This document shows positions 1-8,047 of a DNA stretch of 64,000 nucleotides, piece by piece. Position numbers and translations under genes: made by a program. The number at the start of each line of letters is the position of its first letter. Within the stretch, counting starts at the first letter, position 1. Under the pieces are notes generated by a model, which worked only from the letters and a program-made list of their open reading frames with translations, had not been told where the DNA came from and searched no databases. This DNA comes from Poriferisodalis sp965208895 (lineage in GTDB: Bacteria > Actinomycetota > Acidimicrobiia > Acidimicrobiales > Poriferisodalaceae): NCBI RefSeq assembly GCF_965208895.1, contig NZ_OZ242363.1, positions 3,100,001 to 3,164,000 of the forward strand. Direction: 5' to 3'.

Positions 1-94
1 ACGCAGCGCAGAGCGCGGCTGCCGTCGATGCGGCAAGCGTTCGACAGCGTCCATGATCCTCAGGTCCAGTAGCCGGAAACGGGTTGGACGTCAT
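1..94 (-). CDS. possible fourth gene of the ubiquitin-like operon (partial)
   Basis: The stop of the JAB-E1 gene lies in an ATGA overlap. An open frame starts at that ATG (94) and runs off the left edge without a stop, giving about 31 codons. A second ATG in another frame near position 52 is also open to the edge. The spacing suggests that the operon continues, but too little sequence is present to recognise a family. The start and even the frame are uncertain. Confidence 0.3.
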   Translation of the reverse strand, partial: MTSNPFPATGPEDHGRCRTLAASTAAALCAA

Positions 95-1509
95 GGGCGG
101 CTCGACTCCCGGATGGGCAGCGGCTCCAGCGGTCCGGCCGCCAGAAAGGTGCCGCACTGTCGACATTCGGACTCAGTTTTCGTCTTCTCACGCGCCCAAT
201 AGCCGATGAGTGGGTGGTGTCGGACCCACTCGGCTCGCGTGTCGTGCTCTGTTAGGCCCAAGGTGGTGAACAGGTAGTCGTTGACGGCGTGGGCCGCCGC
301 TACTGCGTTGAGTGTGATGACGCTCGGGGCAGGGACTTCTTCGATGTAGGTCTGCACTGCGCGCTGTTCGGGAGTGGCGGCTTCTTCGGCGAGCCTTGTG
401 CGGTCGATGAGGTCGCTGCACCACAGACATGACTGTCCGGGCACGAGGTGGCGGACCACCGAGAACACGTCGTGCACGGTGCCTTTCGTGGTGTCGGTTT
501 GGACCTTGGTGCCTGCCTGCCACACGGGGATGAGGTAGCGGTGGCAGATGGCATTGACTACGTGCCGTGCACGCATGGTGTCGGCGGCGAGAAAGATCGC
601 GTCGCAGTCCAGGAGACATTCGGCTGCTACTGGGTCTTCGATGTCGGCACCGATTGCTTCGAAATGAATACCGGGCTTGGCTGCGCGGGCGACTCGCTCG
701 GCGATGTGAACCTTGAGCGTCGGTCGCCAGCCGATGCGACGAGCGAGCGATGTTGGGAGCCACCGGGACTGCCAGTCGGTGGTTCGGGCACCGACGAGCC
801 GCGATGCGTTGGATTCCTCGATTCGATCATCGTCGATGACCACGAGATGACCGACCCCGAGACGGGACAGGTATTCGTTGATGAGCGAACCAACACCGCC
901 CGCACCGACGATGCCGACCTTCCGGCCAGCGAGGATCTCTTGCCCGCGGGTGCCGAACAGGCGCACTTGACGGTCGTATCGAGCATCTTCAGCTGATGGT
1001 CGGCGAGGCGCTGAGCGCAGCACACGAGTGGTGCGATTGGTGACCACAGCGTGGTCGAGCTCGATCTGACGTTCTGCTGAGAGCCAGATATCGCCGGCTA
1101 TGGCGTTGTCGGCGAACACCAGAGCTCCAGCGGGTGGACCGTCGAGTATGTCAAGCAGCGCGGGATAGCCCCGCCGGTGCGAAGCCAAGTCGTCTCCCGA
1201 GAACGCAACGCTGTCGGTTCCAGGGTGGTTATGGACGGCGAGATAGGCGAGCCCTTCTTCGGAGCAAGCGCGCACGCAGTGCCGGACGAACTCAGGGGTG
1301 AGCATCCGATAGCCGCGCTCGCCGGGCACATAGTCCGTCTCGTCATGGGCCAAGAACAACCGGCGTCCGAGCAACCGCAGCCCACGCTTGCTCTCGAATG
1401 CTGATGCGCCGATGACGGCACCGTGTTCATCGGCATCGGGACGGAACAGGTGGGCGCGTAGGTCATCCATCAGCGCGATTGGGAGTCGCAGGCAAGCAGT
1501 GCTTCTCAT
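91..1509 (-). CDS. JAB (JAMM) peptidase - E1-like ThiF fusion protein
   Basis: A 472-aa fusion. Residues 10-145 form a JAB/Mov34 metalloprotease domain with JAMM residues H93, H95, S104 and D107 and a candidate glutamate at 29. Residues 180-420 form a ThiF/E1-type adenylating domain: nucleotide loop GAGGVG at 202-207, acidic IDDD at 225-228, SNASR at 233-237, and zinc cysteine pairs 361/364 and 449/452. Such proteins activate a ubiquitin-like protein at its C terminus and trim or remove it. I see no cysteine where MoeB-type E1s carry the catalytic one; the region reads APSV near 394-397. The start is ATG at 1509, overlapping the E2-like stop (ATGA); longer upstream reading would run through that gene. 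Domain calls are firm, the conjugation role is inferred from the operon. Confidence 0.88.
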   Translation of the reverse strand: MRSTACLRLPIALMDDLRAHLFRPDADEHGAVIGASAFESKRGLRLLGRRLFLAHDETDYVPGERGYRMLTPEFVRHCVRACSEEGLAYLAVHNHPGTDSVAFSGDDLASHRRGYPALLDILDGPPAGALVFADNAIAGDIWLSAERQIELDHAVVTNRTTRVLRSAPRRPSAEDARYDRQVRLFGTRGQEILAGRKVGIVGAGGVGSLINEYLSRLGVGHLVVIDDDRIEESNASRLVGARTTDWQSRWLPTSLARRIGWRPTLKVHIAERVARAAKPGIHFEAIGADIEDPVAAECLLDCDAIFLAADTMRARHVVNAICHRYLIPVWQAGTKVQTDTTKGTVHDVFSVVRHLVPGQSCLWCSDLIDRTRLAEEAATPEQRAVQTYIEEVPAPSVITLNAVAAAHAVNDYLFTTLGLTEHDTRAEWVRHHPLIGYWAREKTKTESECRQCGTFLAAGPLEPLPIRESSRP

Positions 1510-1886
1510 TGCGTGTGCAGCCATTCCATGACCTTGTGCACCTTGCGCACTGCCGTGTCGAACTCGGCTGCTCGCTGATTGCTTCGCCGAGAGAGCTGAA
1601 GCGCTGGTTGCTCCTGGAACTCCGCCACACCGAAACCCTGGCCGTGGCCGCCGCCATCGGCTCTGGCGAGATCGGCACGCACGAATAGCGGATATACGTC
1701 GGCATCTGGATAGTTGTGGCTGACATGGAAGCCCAGCCACGTTTCGCCCTGTGTATAGGCAGGTCCGGGATCGATGGGATCCAGGGTGACGAACGCGCCG
1801 CCGCTGCCGTCGTCATCGGCGGTGATGATGGCAGCGGGGAACGCCGCGCGAAGCTCGGCGACGGCCTCTTCAACTGCGACCTTCAT
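1506..1886 (-). CDS. E2/UBC-like protein lacking cysteine
   Basis: A 126-aa protein between the ubiquitin-like protein and the E1. The segment HVSHNYPDADVYPLFV (about residues 53-68) resembles the Y-P-x-x-P core of the UBC fold, followed by a Gly/His-rich stretch where E2 enzymes have the active-site loop. The whole protein has no cysteine, so a thioester-forming E2 mechanism is not possible as written; conserved Ser/His residues would have to act or the protein may be a scaffold. The start at 1886 has AGGAGC upstream, and the stop overlaps the next ATG. Assignment rests on the fold-like motif plus its position in the operon. It could also be a different small fold. Confidence 0.62.
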   Translation of the reverse strand: MKVAVEEAVAELRAAFPAAIITADDDGSGGAFVTLDPIDPGPAYTQGETWLGFHVSHNYPDADVYPLFVRADLARADGGGHGQGFGVAEFQEQPALQLSRRSNQRAAEFDTAVRKVHKVMEWLHTQ

Positions 1887-1896
1887 TGGCCCGCTC

Positions 1897-2175
1897 CTAT
1901 GAGTTGTCGTCGCCAGCGACAGCGAAGAACTGTTCATCGCAGTGCACGACAATCGCCTCGTCGTCGCGCACCGGGTCTTCTTTGCCGTCATCATCAACCA
2001 CTGTCAGGTGGAAGTCGGTTTGGATCGCGACGCCGTCGGAGATGGCGGCCTTCTTGATCTCTTGGCCGGTCGTCGTCGGCCCTTCAACGGTCACCGAGCG
2101 GTTGTTGACCAGTACCGATACGGGCTGGTGCTCCTCGTGACCGTGCTGCTGGAGGTCTTCGTTTGCTTGTGTCAT
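1897..2175 (-). CDS. ubiquitin-like protein (multi-ubiquitin family, single domain)
   Basis: A 92-aa protein whose residues 20-88 match the pattern of the bacterial multi-ubiquitin domain: a VSVLVNNRSVTVEG strand pair, a TGQEIKKAA helix, FHLTVVDDDG, and a final FFAVAGDDNS. Only one domain copy is present, where many relatives carry several. There is no terminal Gly-Gly. The tail ends G-D-D-N-S, so the adjacent JAB domain might expose an internal glycine (inference). The RBS GGAGGG sits 6 nt before ATG 2175. It is first in the operon with E2-like and JAB-E1 genes; the gap to the next gene is 10 nt. Confidence 0.75.
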   Translation of the reverse strand: MTQANEDLQQHGHEEHQPVSVLVNNRSVTVEGPTTTGQEIKKAAISDGVAIQTDFHLTVVDDDGKEDPVRDDEAIVVHCDEQFFAVAGDDNS

Positions 2176-2276
2176 GGTCTACCCTCCTTGGGTAAGTTGC
2201 GATACTGACGCAAGATTGCGGCCGAGCAATTCCACAGTAGCAGTGCAATTGCCATCTAGCAACAACGGGGGTCACG

Positions 2277-2636
2277 ATGGACGACAAGAGCGGCTGGTTC
2301 GATGGCGAGGCGTTCTATGAGGCCCTCGACGCAGTCAGGCAGGCGCGGAGCATGACTTGGAAGAATGTGGCCGCCACATCCGGTGTGAGCGCGTCCACCC
2401 TGACGCGGATGGCGCAGGGCCGCCGCCCCGACGTCGACGGGCTCGCAGCACTGACCGCGTGGTCCGGGCTCCGGGCCGACGACTACGTCCGATCTGTCGA
2501 CGACCGCCCCGACACCGAGCCGCTGGCGCTCATCGCTACCCACCTGCGTTCCGACAAGAACCTCACGCCTGAAGCAGCCACCGCACTCAACGAACTCATC
2601 AAGGCCACGTACGAGCGATTGAGAACGAGCGAGTGA
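2277..2636 (+). CDS. XRE-family helix-turn-helix regulator
   Basis: A 119-aa protein with an N-terminal Cro/C1-type HTH: helix pair TWKNVAATSGVSASTLTRMAQG at about residues 27-48. The C-terminal half is helical and charged. It ends 4 nt before an ImmA/IrrE metallopeptidase gene, so the two form the usual regulator-protease pair in which ImmA cleaves or inactivates the repressor. It diverges from the ubiquitin-like operon across a 101-bp gap and may control both promoters (inference). Confidence 0.78.
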   Translation: MDDKSGWFDGEAFYEALDAVRQARSMTWKNVAATSGVSASTLTRMAQGRRPDVDGLAALTAWSGLRADDYVRSVDDRPDTEPLALIATHLRSDKNLTPEAATALNELIKATYERLRTSE

Positions 2637-2640
2637 ATCA

Positions 2641-3207
2641 ATGGCGTTGCGAAGGGGTTTCAAGACGGAGGCATCGGGACTCGCCGGAGAAGTCAGGCGT
2701 GAGCTTGGCTTGGGCCGGTTTGACCGCTTGGACCCGTTCGTGCTCGCCGGCCATCTCGATGTGCCAGTCATGCCGCTGACTGAGCTCAGCGGCACGTGTG
2801 ACGCGGTGCAGTACTTCCTCGTGATCGAACCCGATGCATTCTCGGCAGCGACAGTCTTCGAGCGTCACAAACGCATCGTGGTCCATAACGACACACACTC
2901 AGCAGCGCGTCAGAGCAGCAACGTCACCCACGAGCTCGCGCATGGTCTGTTATTGCATCCCCCGGCACCTGCGCTTGACACAGCGACAGGCTGTCGCGCT
3001 TGGAATGCCGATCACGAGGATGAAGCCAACTGGCTGACAGGCGAACTACTCGTCACGCGTGAAATGGCGCTTGCCGTCGCGCGCGGCAAGGTTGCACGCG
3101 ACGACGCGATGGACCGACTCGGTGTCAGCCAGCAGATGCTGCAATGGCGTATCAACGCCACCGGTGCGGCCCAGCGTGCCGCGCGAGAGAACGGCTCGTC
3201 GCGCTGA
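2641..3207 (+). CDS. ImmA/IrrE family metallopeptidase
   Basis: A 188-aa protein with the zinc motif HELAH at residues 97-101 inside SNVTHELAHGLLLHPP, and a downstream acidic DEAN segment at about 125-128 that would supply the third ligand. Length and layout fit compact ImmA proteases. It is translated just after the XRE gene and probably acts on that regulator. The substrate cannot be read from sequence. The 216 bp after the gene, before hsdM, show no convincing gene. Confidence 0.85.
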   Translation: MALRRGFKTEASGLAGEVRRELGLGRFDRLDPFVLAGHLDVPVMPLTELSGTCDAVQYFLVIEPDAFSAATVFERHKRIVVHNDTHSAARQSSNVTHELAHGLLLHPPAPALDTATGCRAWNADHEDEANWLTGELLVTREMALAVARGKVARDDAMDRLGVSQQMLQWRINATGAAQRAARENGSSR

Positions 3208-3423
3208 GAATCGCTGACCGCGAATACTGTCCCCGCCGCGGCGCTGTCGCAGCAGACGCTGAGTCTACGAACACCATGTCAGTAGTTGAGATTGTGGTTG
3301 CCCGCTGTTCGAGACGGGCGAGCGCGATTTCGCCGCGGAACGTGCAGGGATGACTGAGCACGGCGCGGACGGCGTCGCGCCGCATCGCGCGCGATTTGTT
3401 CGCAAAGGCGAGAATGATGGGCC

Positions 3424-4980
3424 ATGGTCACGGGCGAGCTGAAGCGGCAGATCGATGCGGTGTGGAACGACTTCTGGTCGGGTGGCATCTCGAACCCGCT
3501 GGAGGTGATGGAGCAGCTCACCTACCTGTTGTTCGTCAAGGCCCTCGATGAGCAGCAGGCGCTCGCGGAGAACAAGGCGAATCGCACGGGCGAGCCGATC
3601 CCGGCGGAGGACAACATCTTCCCCGAGCGGCAGGTGTTCCAGCCCGAAGGGCGGGCTGAGGGCCGGCCGTACCGGGATCTGCGCTGGTCGAGGTTCAAGA
3701 ATCTGCCTCCGGCCGAGATGTTCGACATCGTTGAGAACTACGTGTTCCCGTTCCTCCAGCAGCGAGCCGGCGAGAGCACCCATGCCAAGCACATGACTGG
3801 CGCCAAGCTCACGATTCCCACGCCTGGGCTGTTGCAAAAGGCAGTGGATGGGCTCGACGCGGTCGAGATGCAGGACCGGGACACCAAGGGCGACGTCTAC
3901 GAGTACATGCTCTCGAAGATTGCCACGGCCGGCCAGAACGGCCAGTTCCGCACGCCGCGGCACATCATCGAGCTGATGGTCGAGATGATGGCGCCCCAGC
4001 CGGACGACGTGATCTGCGATCCAGCCGGCGGCACCTGCGGGTTTTTGGTTGGTGCCGGGGAGTACATCCGTCGCGAGCACCCGAGCGCGCTCACGCGTCC
4101 TGCCGCAGCGAAGCACTTCCACAACGGGATGTTCTCGGGCTACGACTTCGACAACACGATGCTCCGCATCGGTTCGATGAACATGCAGCTCCACGGGGTG
4201 CAGAACCCGAACATCAGCTATCAGGACTCGCTCGCCGAGGACCACGCCGACGACGCCGAGGCCTACAGCCTGATCCTGGCCAACCCACCATTCGCCGGGT
4301 CGCTCGACTACGAGGGCACTGCCAAGGGCCTACTGCAAGTCGTCAGGACCAAGAAGACCGAGCTGCTCTTCGTGGCCCTGTTCCTGCGGTTGCTCAGACC
4401 CGGTGGCCGGGCGGCCGTGATTGTGCCCGACGGCGTTTTGTTCGGCTCGACGAATGCACACAAGGAACTTCGTCGGATCTTGGTGGAGGATCAGAAGCTG
4501 GATGGGATCGTGTCGCTGCCCGCAGGTGTGTTCAAGCCGTACTCCGGAGTGTCCACAGCGATCTTGCTGTTCACGAAGACGAACTCCGGCGGTACCGATC
4601 TCGTCTGGTTCTACGACCTTCAGGCCGACGGTCTCAGCCTCGACGACAAGCGCGACCCGCTACTCAGTGAGGACAAACTCGGTGCGCTGGCTGGCGTCTT
4701 GACCGACGATGAGCACGAGAACAACAACCTCCCCGATGTGCTCGTGCGCTGGCACGGCAGAGACGACACGGAACTAGAGCGGGCACCGACCGAGCAGTCG
4801 TTCTGTGTGTCCAAGGCCGACATCGCTGCCAACGACTACGACCTCAGTATCAGCCGTTACAAGGAGATCGTCTATGACGAGGTCGAGCACGCGCCGCCCG
4901 TTGAGATTCTCGATGAGCTCGCCACTATCGAACGGGAGATCGAGAACCATCTCAATGACCTCAGGATGATGCTCAGGTGA
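3424..4980 (+). CDS. hsdM: type I restriction-modification DNA methyltransferase subunit
   Basis: A 518-aa N6-adenine methyltransferase. An HsdM_N helical region covers residues 1-150. The SAM-binding motif DPAGGTCGF starts at 199 and the catalytic NPPF is at 287-290. Together with HsdS it modifies adenine at the recognition site. It lies directly upstream of the split hsdS (4-nt overlap, GTG at 4977) and of hsdR at 9317, the normal M-S-R order. Because hsdS is interrupted, this subunit has no local specificity partner and is probably inactive unless another S protein serves it. Confidence 0.93.
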   Translation: MVTGELKRQIDAVWNDFWSGGISNPLEVMEQLTYLLFVKALDEQQALAENKANRTGEPIPAEDNIFPERQVFQPEGRAEGRPYRDLRWSRFKNLPPAEMFDIVENYVFPFLQQRAGESTHAKHMTGAKLTIPTPGLLQKAVDGLDAVEMQDRDTKGDVYEYMLSKIATAGQNGQFRTPRHIIELMVEMMAPQPDDVICDPAGGTCGFLVGAGEYIRREHPSALTRPAAAKHFHNGMFSGYDFDNTMLRIGSMNMQLHGVQNPNISYQDSLAEDHADDAEAYSLILANPPFAGSLDYEGTAKGLLQVVRTKKTELLFVALFLRLLRPGGRAAVIVPDGVLFGSTNAHKELRRILVEDQKLDGIVSLPAGVFKPYSGVSTAILLFTKTNSGGTDLVWFYDLQADGLSLDDKRDPLLSEDKLGALAGVLTDDEHENNNLPDVLVRWHGRDDTELERAPTEQSFCVSKADIAANDYDLSISRYKEIVYDEVEHAPPVEILDELATIEREIENHLNDLRMMLR

Positions 4981-5129
4981 GGACCGTCGAGATCGGCAGC
5001 GTTGTCGACCCAGTCAAGCGTTGGAACCCTAGATGGTCGGTTCCAAGGGGTGGGGGGTCCGCGTGTGGTGGGGTGAGGGTGTCCAAGCTCGGGGTGTGTA
5101 CACACACCTCGATCTCGGAGGACCTGGGC

Positions 5130-6038
5130 ATGAACCCGGACTTGGACACCCTCGCGACTGCACTGTATGTGCGCATCGACGATCTGTTGGCCGACCATCC
5201 CGACTGGGCGCCCGAGCGGCCCGAGGTGGGCATCGCCCCGAAGCTGTCCGACGCGGAGCTGGTCACGCTCGCGGTGATCTCGGCGCTGTTGGGGTTCGAC
5301 TCCGAGCGCCGGTTCGTGCGCTACGCGAGGGCTCATCTGGGGCCGTGGTTCCCCTATGTGCCGAAACATTCGGGGTTCAACAAGCGGCTGCGCCGAGCCG
5401 CTGCGATGATCGGCCATGTCATCGCGGCGCTGGCACGCGAGTGCCCCGACTGGCACGACGACGTGTGGCTGGTGGACTCCACGCCGGTGCCGTGCGGCGC
5501 CAGCCGCGAGACCGCCCAGCGCTCTGACCTCGCGGGATGGGCCCAATACGGCTGGTGCGCATCGCATTCGCGCTGGTTCTGGGGGCTGCGCCTGCACCTG
5601 ATCGCCACTCCCTCAGGGCTGCCGATCTGCTTCGCGCTCGCAGGCGCGAAAGCCGACGAACGCGACGTCTGCGCCGCCATGATCGCCCACGACGGTGTGG
5701 CCCGGCCGGGCCAGACGCTCATCGCGGACAAGGGCTACCGCTCGGCCGCGTTCGAGACCCGACTCGACAACGCCGGCATCACCCTCATCCGACCCGCCGC
5801 CCGCAACGAGACGCCGCGGCCGCACCAACGATTCCTGCGGCCCTGGCGCCAGATCATCGAATCCACCTTCAACAGCCTCAAAGAACAGCTCACCCTCGAA
5901 CGCCACAAAGCACGCACCCACACCGGCATCGCCGCACGCATCCTGACCCGCATCCTCGCCCTCACCGCCGCCATCTGGCACAACCGCACACACCACCCCG
6001 ACCGGCCCGCACGCTCACTGACCCACTACGACCACTAG
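5130..6038 (+). CDS. IS982-type DDE transposase
   Basis: A 302-aa transposase with the IS982-like N terminus NPDLDTLATALYVRIDDLL, followed by KLSDAELVTLAVISALLGF. The DDE catalytic core includes VDSTPVPCG (first Asp near residue 112), ADKGYRS (second Asp) and a glutamate in the IIESTFNSLKEQL helix. The frame is intact and GGAGG lies upstream of ATG 5130. The stop TAG at 6036-6038 is part of the CTAG target used by the second element, so the natural stop was probably the TAA now at 8776-8778. Confidence 0.85.
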   Translation: MNPDLDTLATALYVRIDDLLADHPDWAPERPEVGIAPKLSDAELVTLAVISALLGFDSERRFVRYARAHLGPWFPYVPKHSGFNKRLRRAAAMIGHVIAALARECPDWHDDVWLVDSTPVPCGASRETAQRSDLAGWAQYGWCASHSRWFWGLRLHLIATPSGLPICFALAGAKADERDVCAAMIAHDGVARPGQTLIADKGYRSAAFETRLDNAGITLIRPAARNETPRPHQRFLRPWRQIIESTFNSLKEQLTLERHKARTHTGIAARILTRILALTAAIWHNRTHHPDRPARSLTHYDH

Positions 6039-6575
6039 CAGGGTGCTGAAAAAGTGGGTGTTTGGTGCTCGCGTTGGGCGGCTGGGCGCGGGACACTGTC
6101 GGTATGCGCGGAACTGTTGATGCCCAGATGGCGATGCTGTCGACTCTGTCGGCTGAGGATCTGATCGGCGAGACCCATCCGATACGGCGGATCAAGGCGA
6201 CGGTGGACGTGGTGCTCGAAGAGCTGGACGGCGAGCTGGGGGCGATGTACGCGTCGGGGGGCCGTCCCAGCGTGCCGCCCGAGATGTTGTTGAAGGCGTC
6301 GGTGTTGATGGCTTTGTACTCGGTGCGTTCGGAGCGGTTGTTCTGCGAGCGGCTGAACTACGACATGTTGTTCAAGTGGTTCTTGGGGATGCGCATCGAC
6401 GAGCGCTCCTTCGACGCGTCGACGTTCTCGAAGAACCGCGAGCGGCTGCTGGGCCACCAGATCGCGGACCGGTTCTTCGCTGCGGTGGTCGCCCAGGCGA
6501 GGCTGCGCCGTTATTGCTCGAGCGATCATTTCAGCGTGGACGGCACGCTGTTGGAGGCGTGGGCGTCGCACAAGA

Positions 6576-6598
6576 GCTTCAAGCCCAAAGACACTCCC
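6576..6598 (+). repeat. 23-bp direct duplication, left copy
   Basis: The stretch beginning GCTTCAAGCCCAAAG is identical to 8025-8047 on the other side of the IS256 element. Twelve extra bases (6599-6610) separate it from the element's left end. IS256 elements normally make 8-9 bp duplications that abut the ends, so this longer offset repeat is atypical. Confidence 0.85.
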
Positions 6599-6610
6599 GA
6601 CACTGCGGAT

Positions 6611-8020
6611 GTGTCAGGTGCTCTGTGTAAGCGGGCCGGTCGGTTGGTCATTTTAGGTGAGCGGGAGTCGCTCGGGGTAGCGGATGGCGAGCTGGTTCAA
6701 GCAGCGTTTCCATCCGATGGTTCCTGTTCCTTGTGGTCCTCCTCTGGTTGTGGTGATGTTGCGGATCGCGAGGTAGAGCAGCTTGAGCGCTGAGCGTTCG
6801 TTGCGGTGAGTGCCCTCGGGTCTTGGTTGCCTTGCGGAGCTGGCGGTTGATGTTCTCGATCATGTTGGTGGTGTAGATCACTCTTCGCACGTCGGGCGGG
6901 TAGTCCAGGAACGGGATGAACTGTTCCCAGCTTCGTCGCCACAGGCTGGCCACGGCGGGGTATCTGGCGCCGATGCCGGCTTCGAAGGCGTCGAGCGCGG
7001 CCTCGGCGGCTTGGGCGTCGACGGCGGCGTACACGGGCCGCAGCGCTTTGGCGACGGCTTTGCGGTCCGACCAGGTGACGTAGCGGTGCGAGGCCCGAAG
7101 CAGATGCACCACGCAGGTCTGCACTGTCGCTTGGGGCCAGGTCGCCTCGATCGCGTCTGGGAGGCCTTTGAGGCCGTCGCAGCACACGATCAGCACGTCT
7201 TCGACGCCTCGGTTTGCCAGCTCGGCGAGCACCCCGGCCCAGTACTTGGCGCCTTCGCCGTCGCCGTCGCCGATCCAGACGCCCAAGACGTGCTTGGCGC
7301 CGTCGAGATCGACGCCGACGGCGAGATAGACGGGCCGGTTGGCGACGTGGCCGTCACGGATCTTGACGTTCAACGCGTCGATGAAGATGATCGGATAGAC
7401 CGCGTCGAGGGGCCGGCTGCGCCACGCCTCGAGCTCGTCGCGCACGCCGTCGGTGACCCGGCTGATCAGGTCACGAGACACTTCCACGCCGTAGATCTCG
7501 CGAAGATGAGCCGCCACGTCGCGCACCGTCATGCCCCTGGCGTACAAGGCGATGATCTTGTCGTCGAACTCGTCGAACCGGGTGCGGCCCTTGGGCACGA
7601 TCCGAGGCTCGAAATCGCCGTTGCGGTCCCGGGGCACATCGACATCGACGCTGCCCGCACCCGTGTGCACCCGCTTGGGGGTGGTGCCGTTGCGCGAGTT
7701 CCCCGACCCCGCGCCGGCCGGGTCGCCCTTCTCATAGCCCAGATGATCAGTCAGCTCCTCCGCGAGCGCCCGCTCGAGCACTGCCTTGGTCAACTGGCCC
7801 AACAGCCCGCCGGCGCCGAGCAGCTCCGCGCCCTCGACGCGGACGCGTTCCATCACCGCGTCCAGCGCCCCCTCAGGCACCAGCGGCGTCATGTCCGCCG
7901 CCGGTCTCCCCGGCAGCCCTTCTCGTGCATTCTCAGTCATTGCGGTCCTTCCAGTCGCCCCGGCATCCATCACCGACACGACACTCTCAGACCAACCCCC
8001 TTACACAGAGGAAATGACAC
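6611..8020 (-). mobile_element. IS256-family insertion sequence (innermost element)
   Basis: A 1.41-kb element inside the IS5-type transposase gene. The two ends match imperfectly: left GTGTCAGGTGCTCTGTGTAA and right (reverse complement) GTGTCATTTCCTCTGTGTAA. The single gene is on the minus strand. No abutting 8-9 bp target duplication is visible. Instead a 23-bp repeat lies a few bases outside each end. Confidence 0.85.
6652..7940 (-). pseudogene. IS256-family transposase with C-terminal frameshift
   Basis: Reads MTENAREGLPGR from ATG 7940 (GGAAGGACC upstream). It has typical IS256 segments: LTDHLGYEKGDP, SRNGTTPKRVHT, IIFIDALNVKIRDG (first Asp), VCCDGLKGLPDAI (second Asp), VQTCVVHLLRAS, and IYTTNMIENINRQLRK with the glutamate. 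After KTRGH near 6810 the frame slips by one base. The expected tail (NERSALKLLYLAIRNI through PERLPLT) is in another frame, ending at TAA 6652-6654. The catalytic triad is upstream of the break, but the last 50 or so residues are replaced. An assembly error is possible. Confidence 0.82.
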
Positions 8021-8024
8021 TCTC

Positions 8025-8047
8025 GCTTCAAGCCCAAAGACACTCCC
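8025..8047 (+). repeat. 23-bp direct duplication, right copy
   Basis: Identical to 6576-6598 and 4 bp outside the right end of the IS256 element. Protein reading of the split IS5-type transposase repeats FKPKDTP at both sides, so one copy is surplus. Confidence 0.85.
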
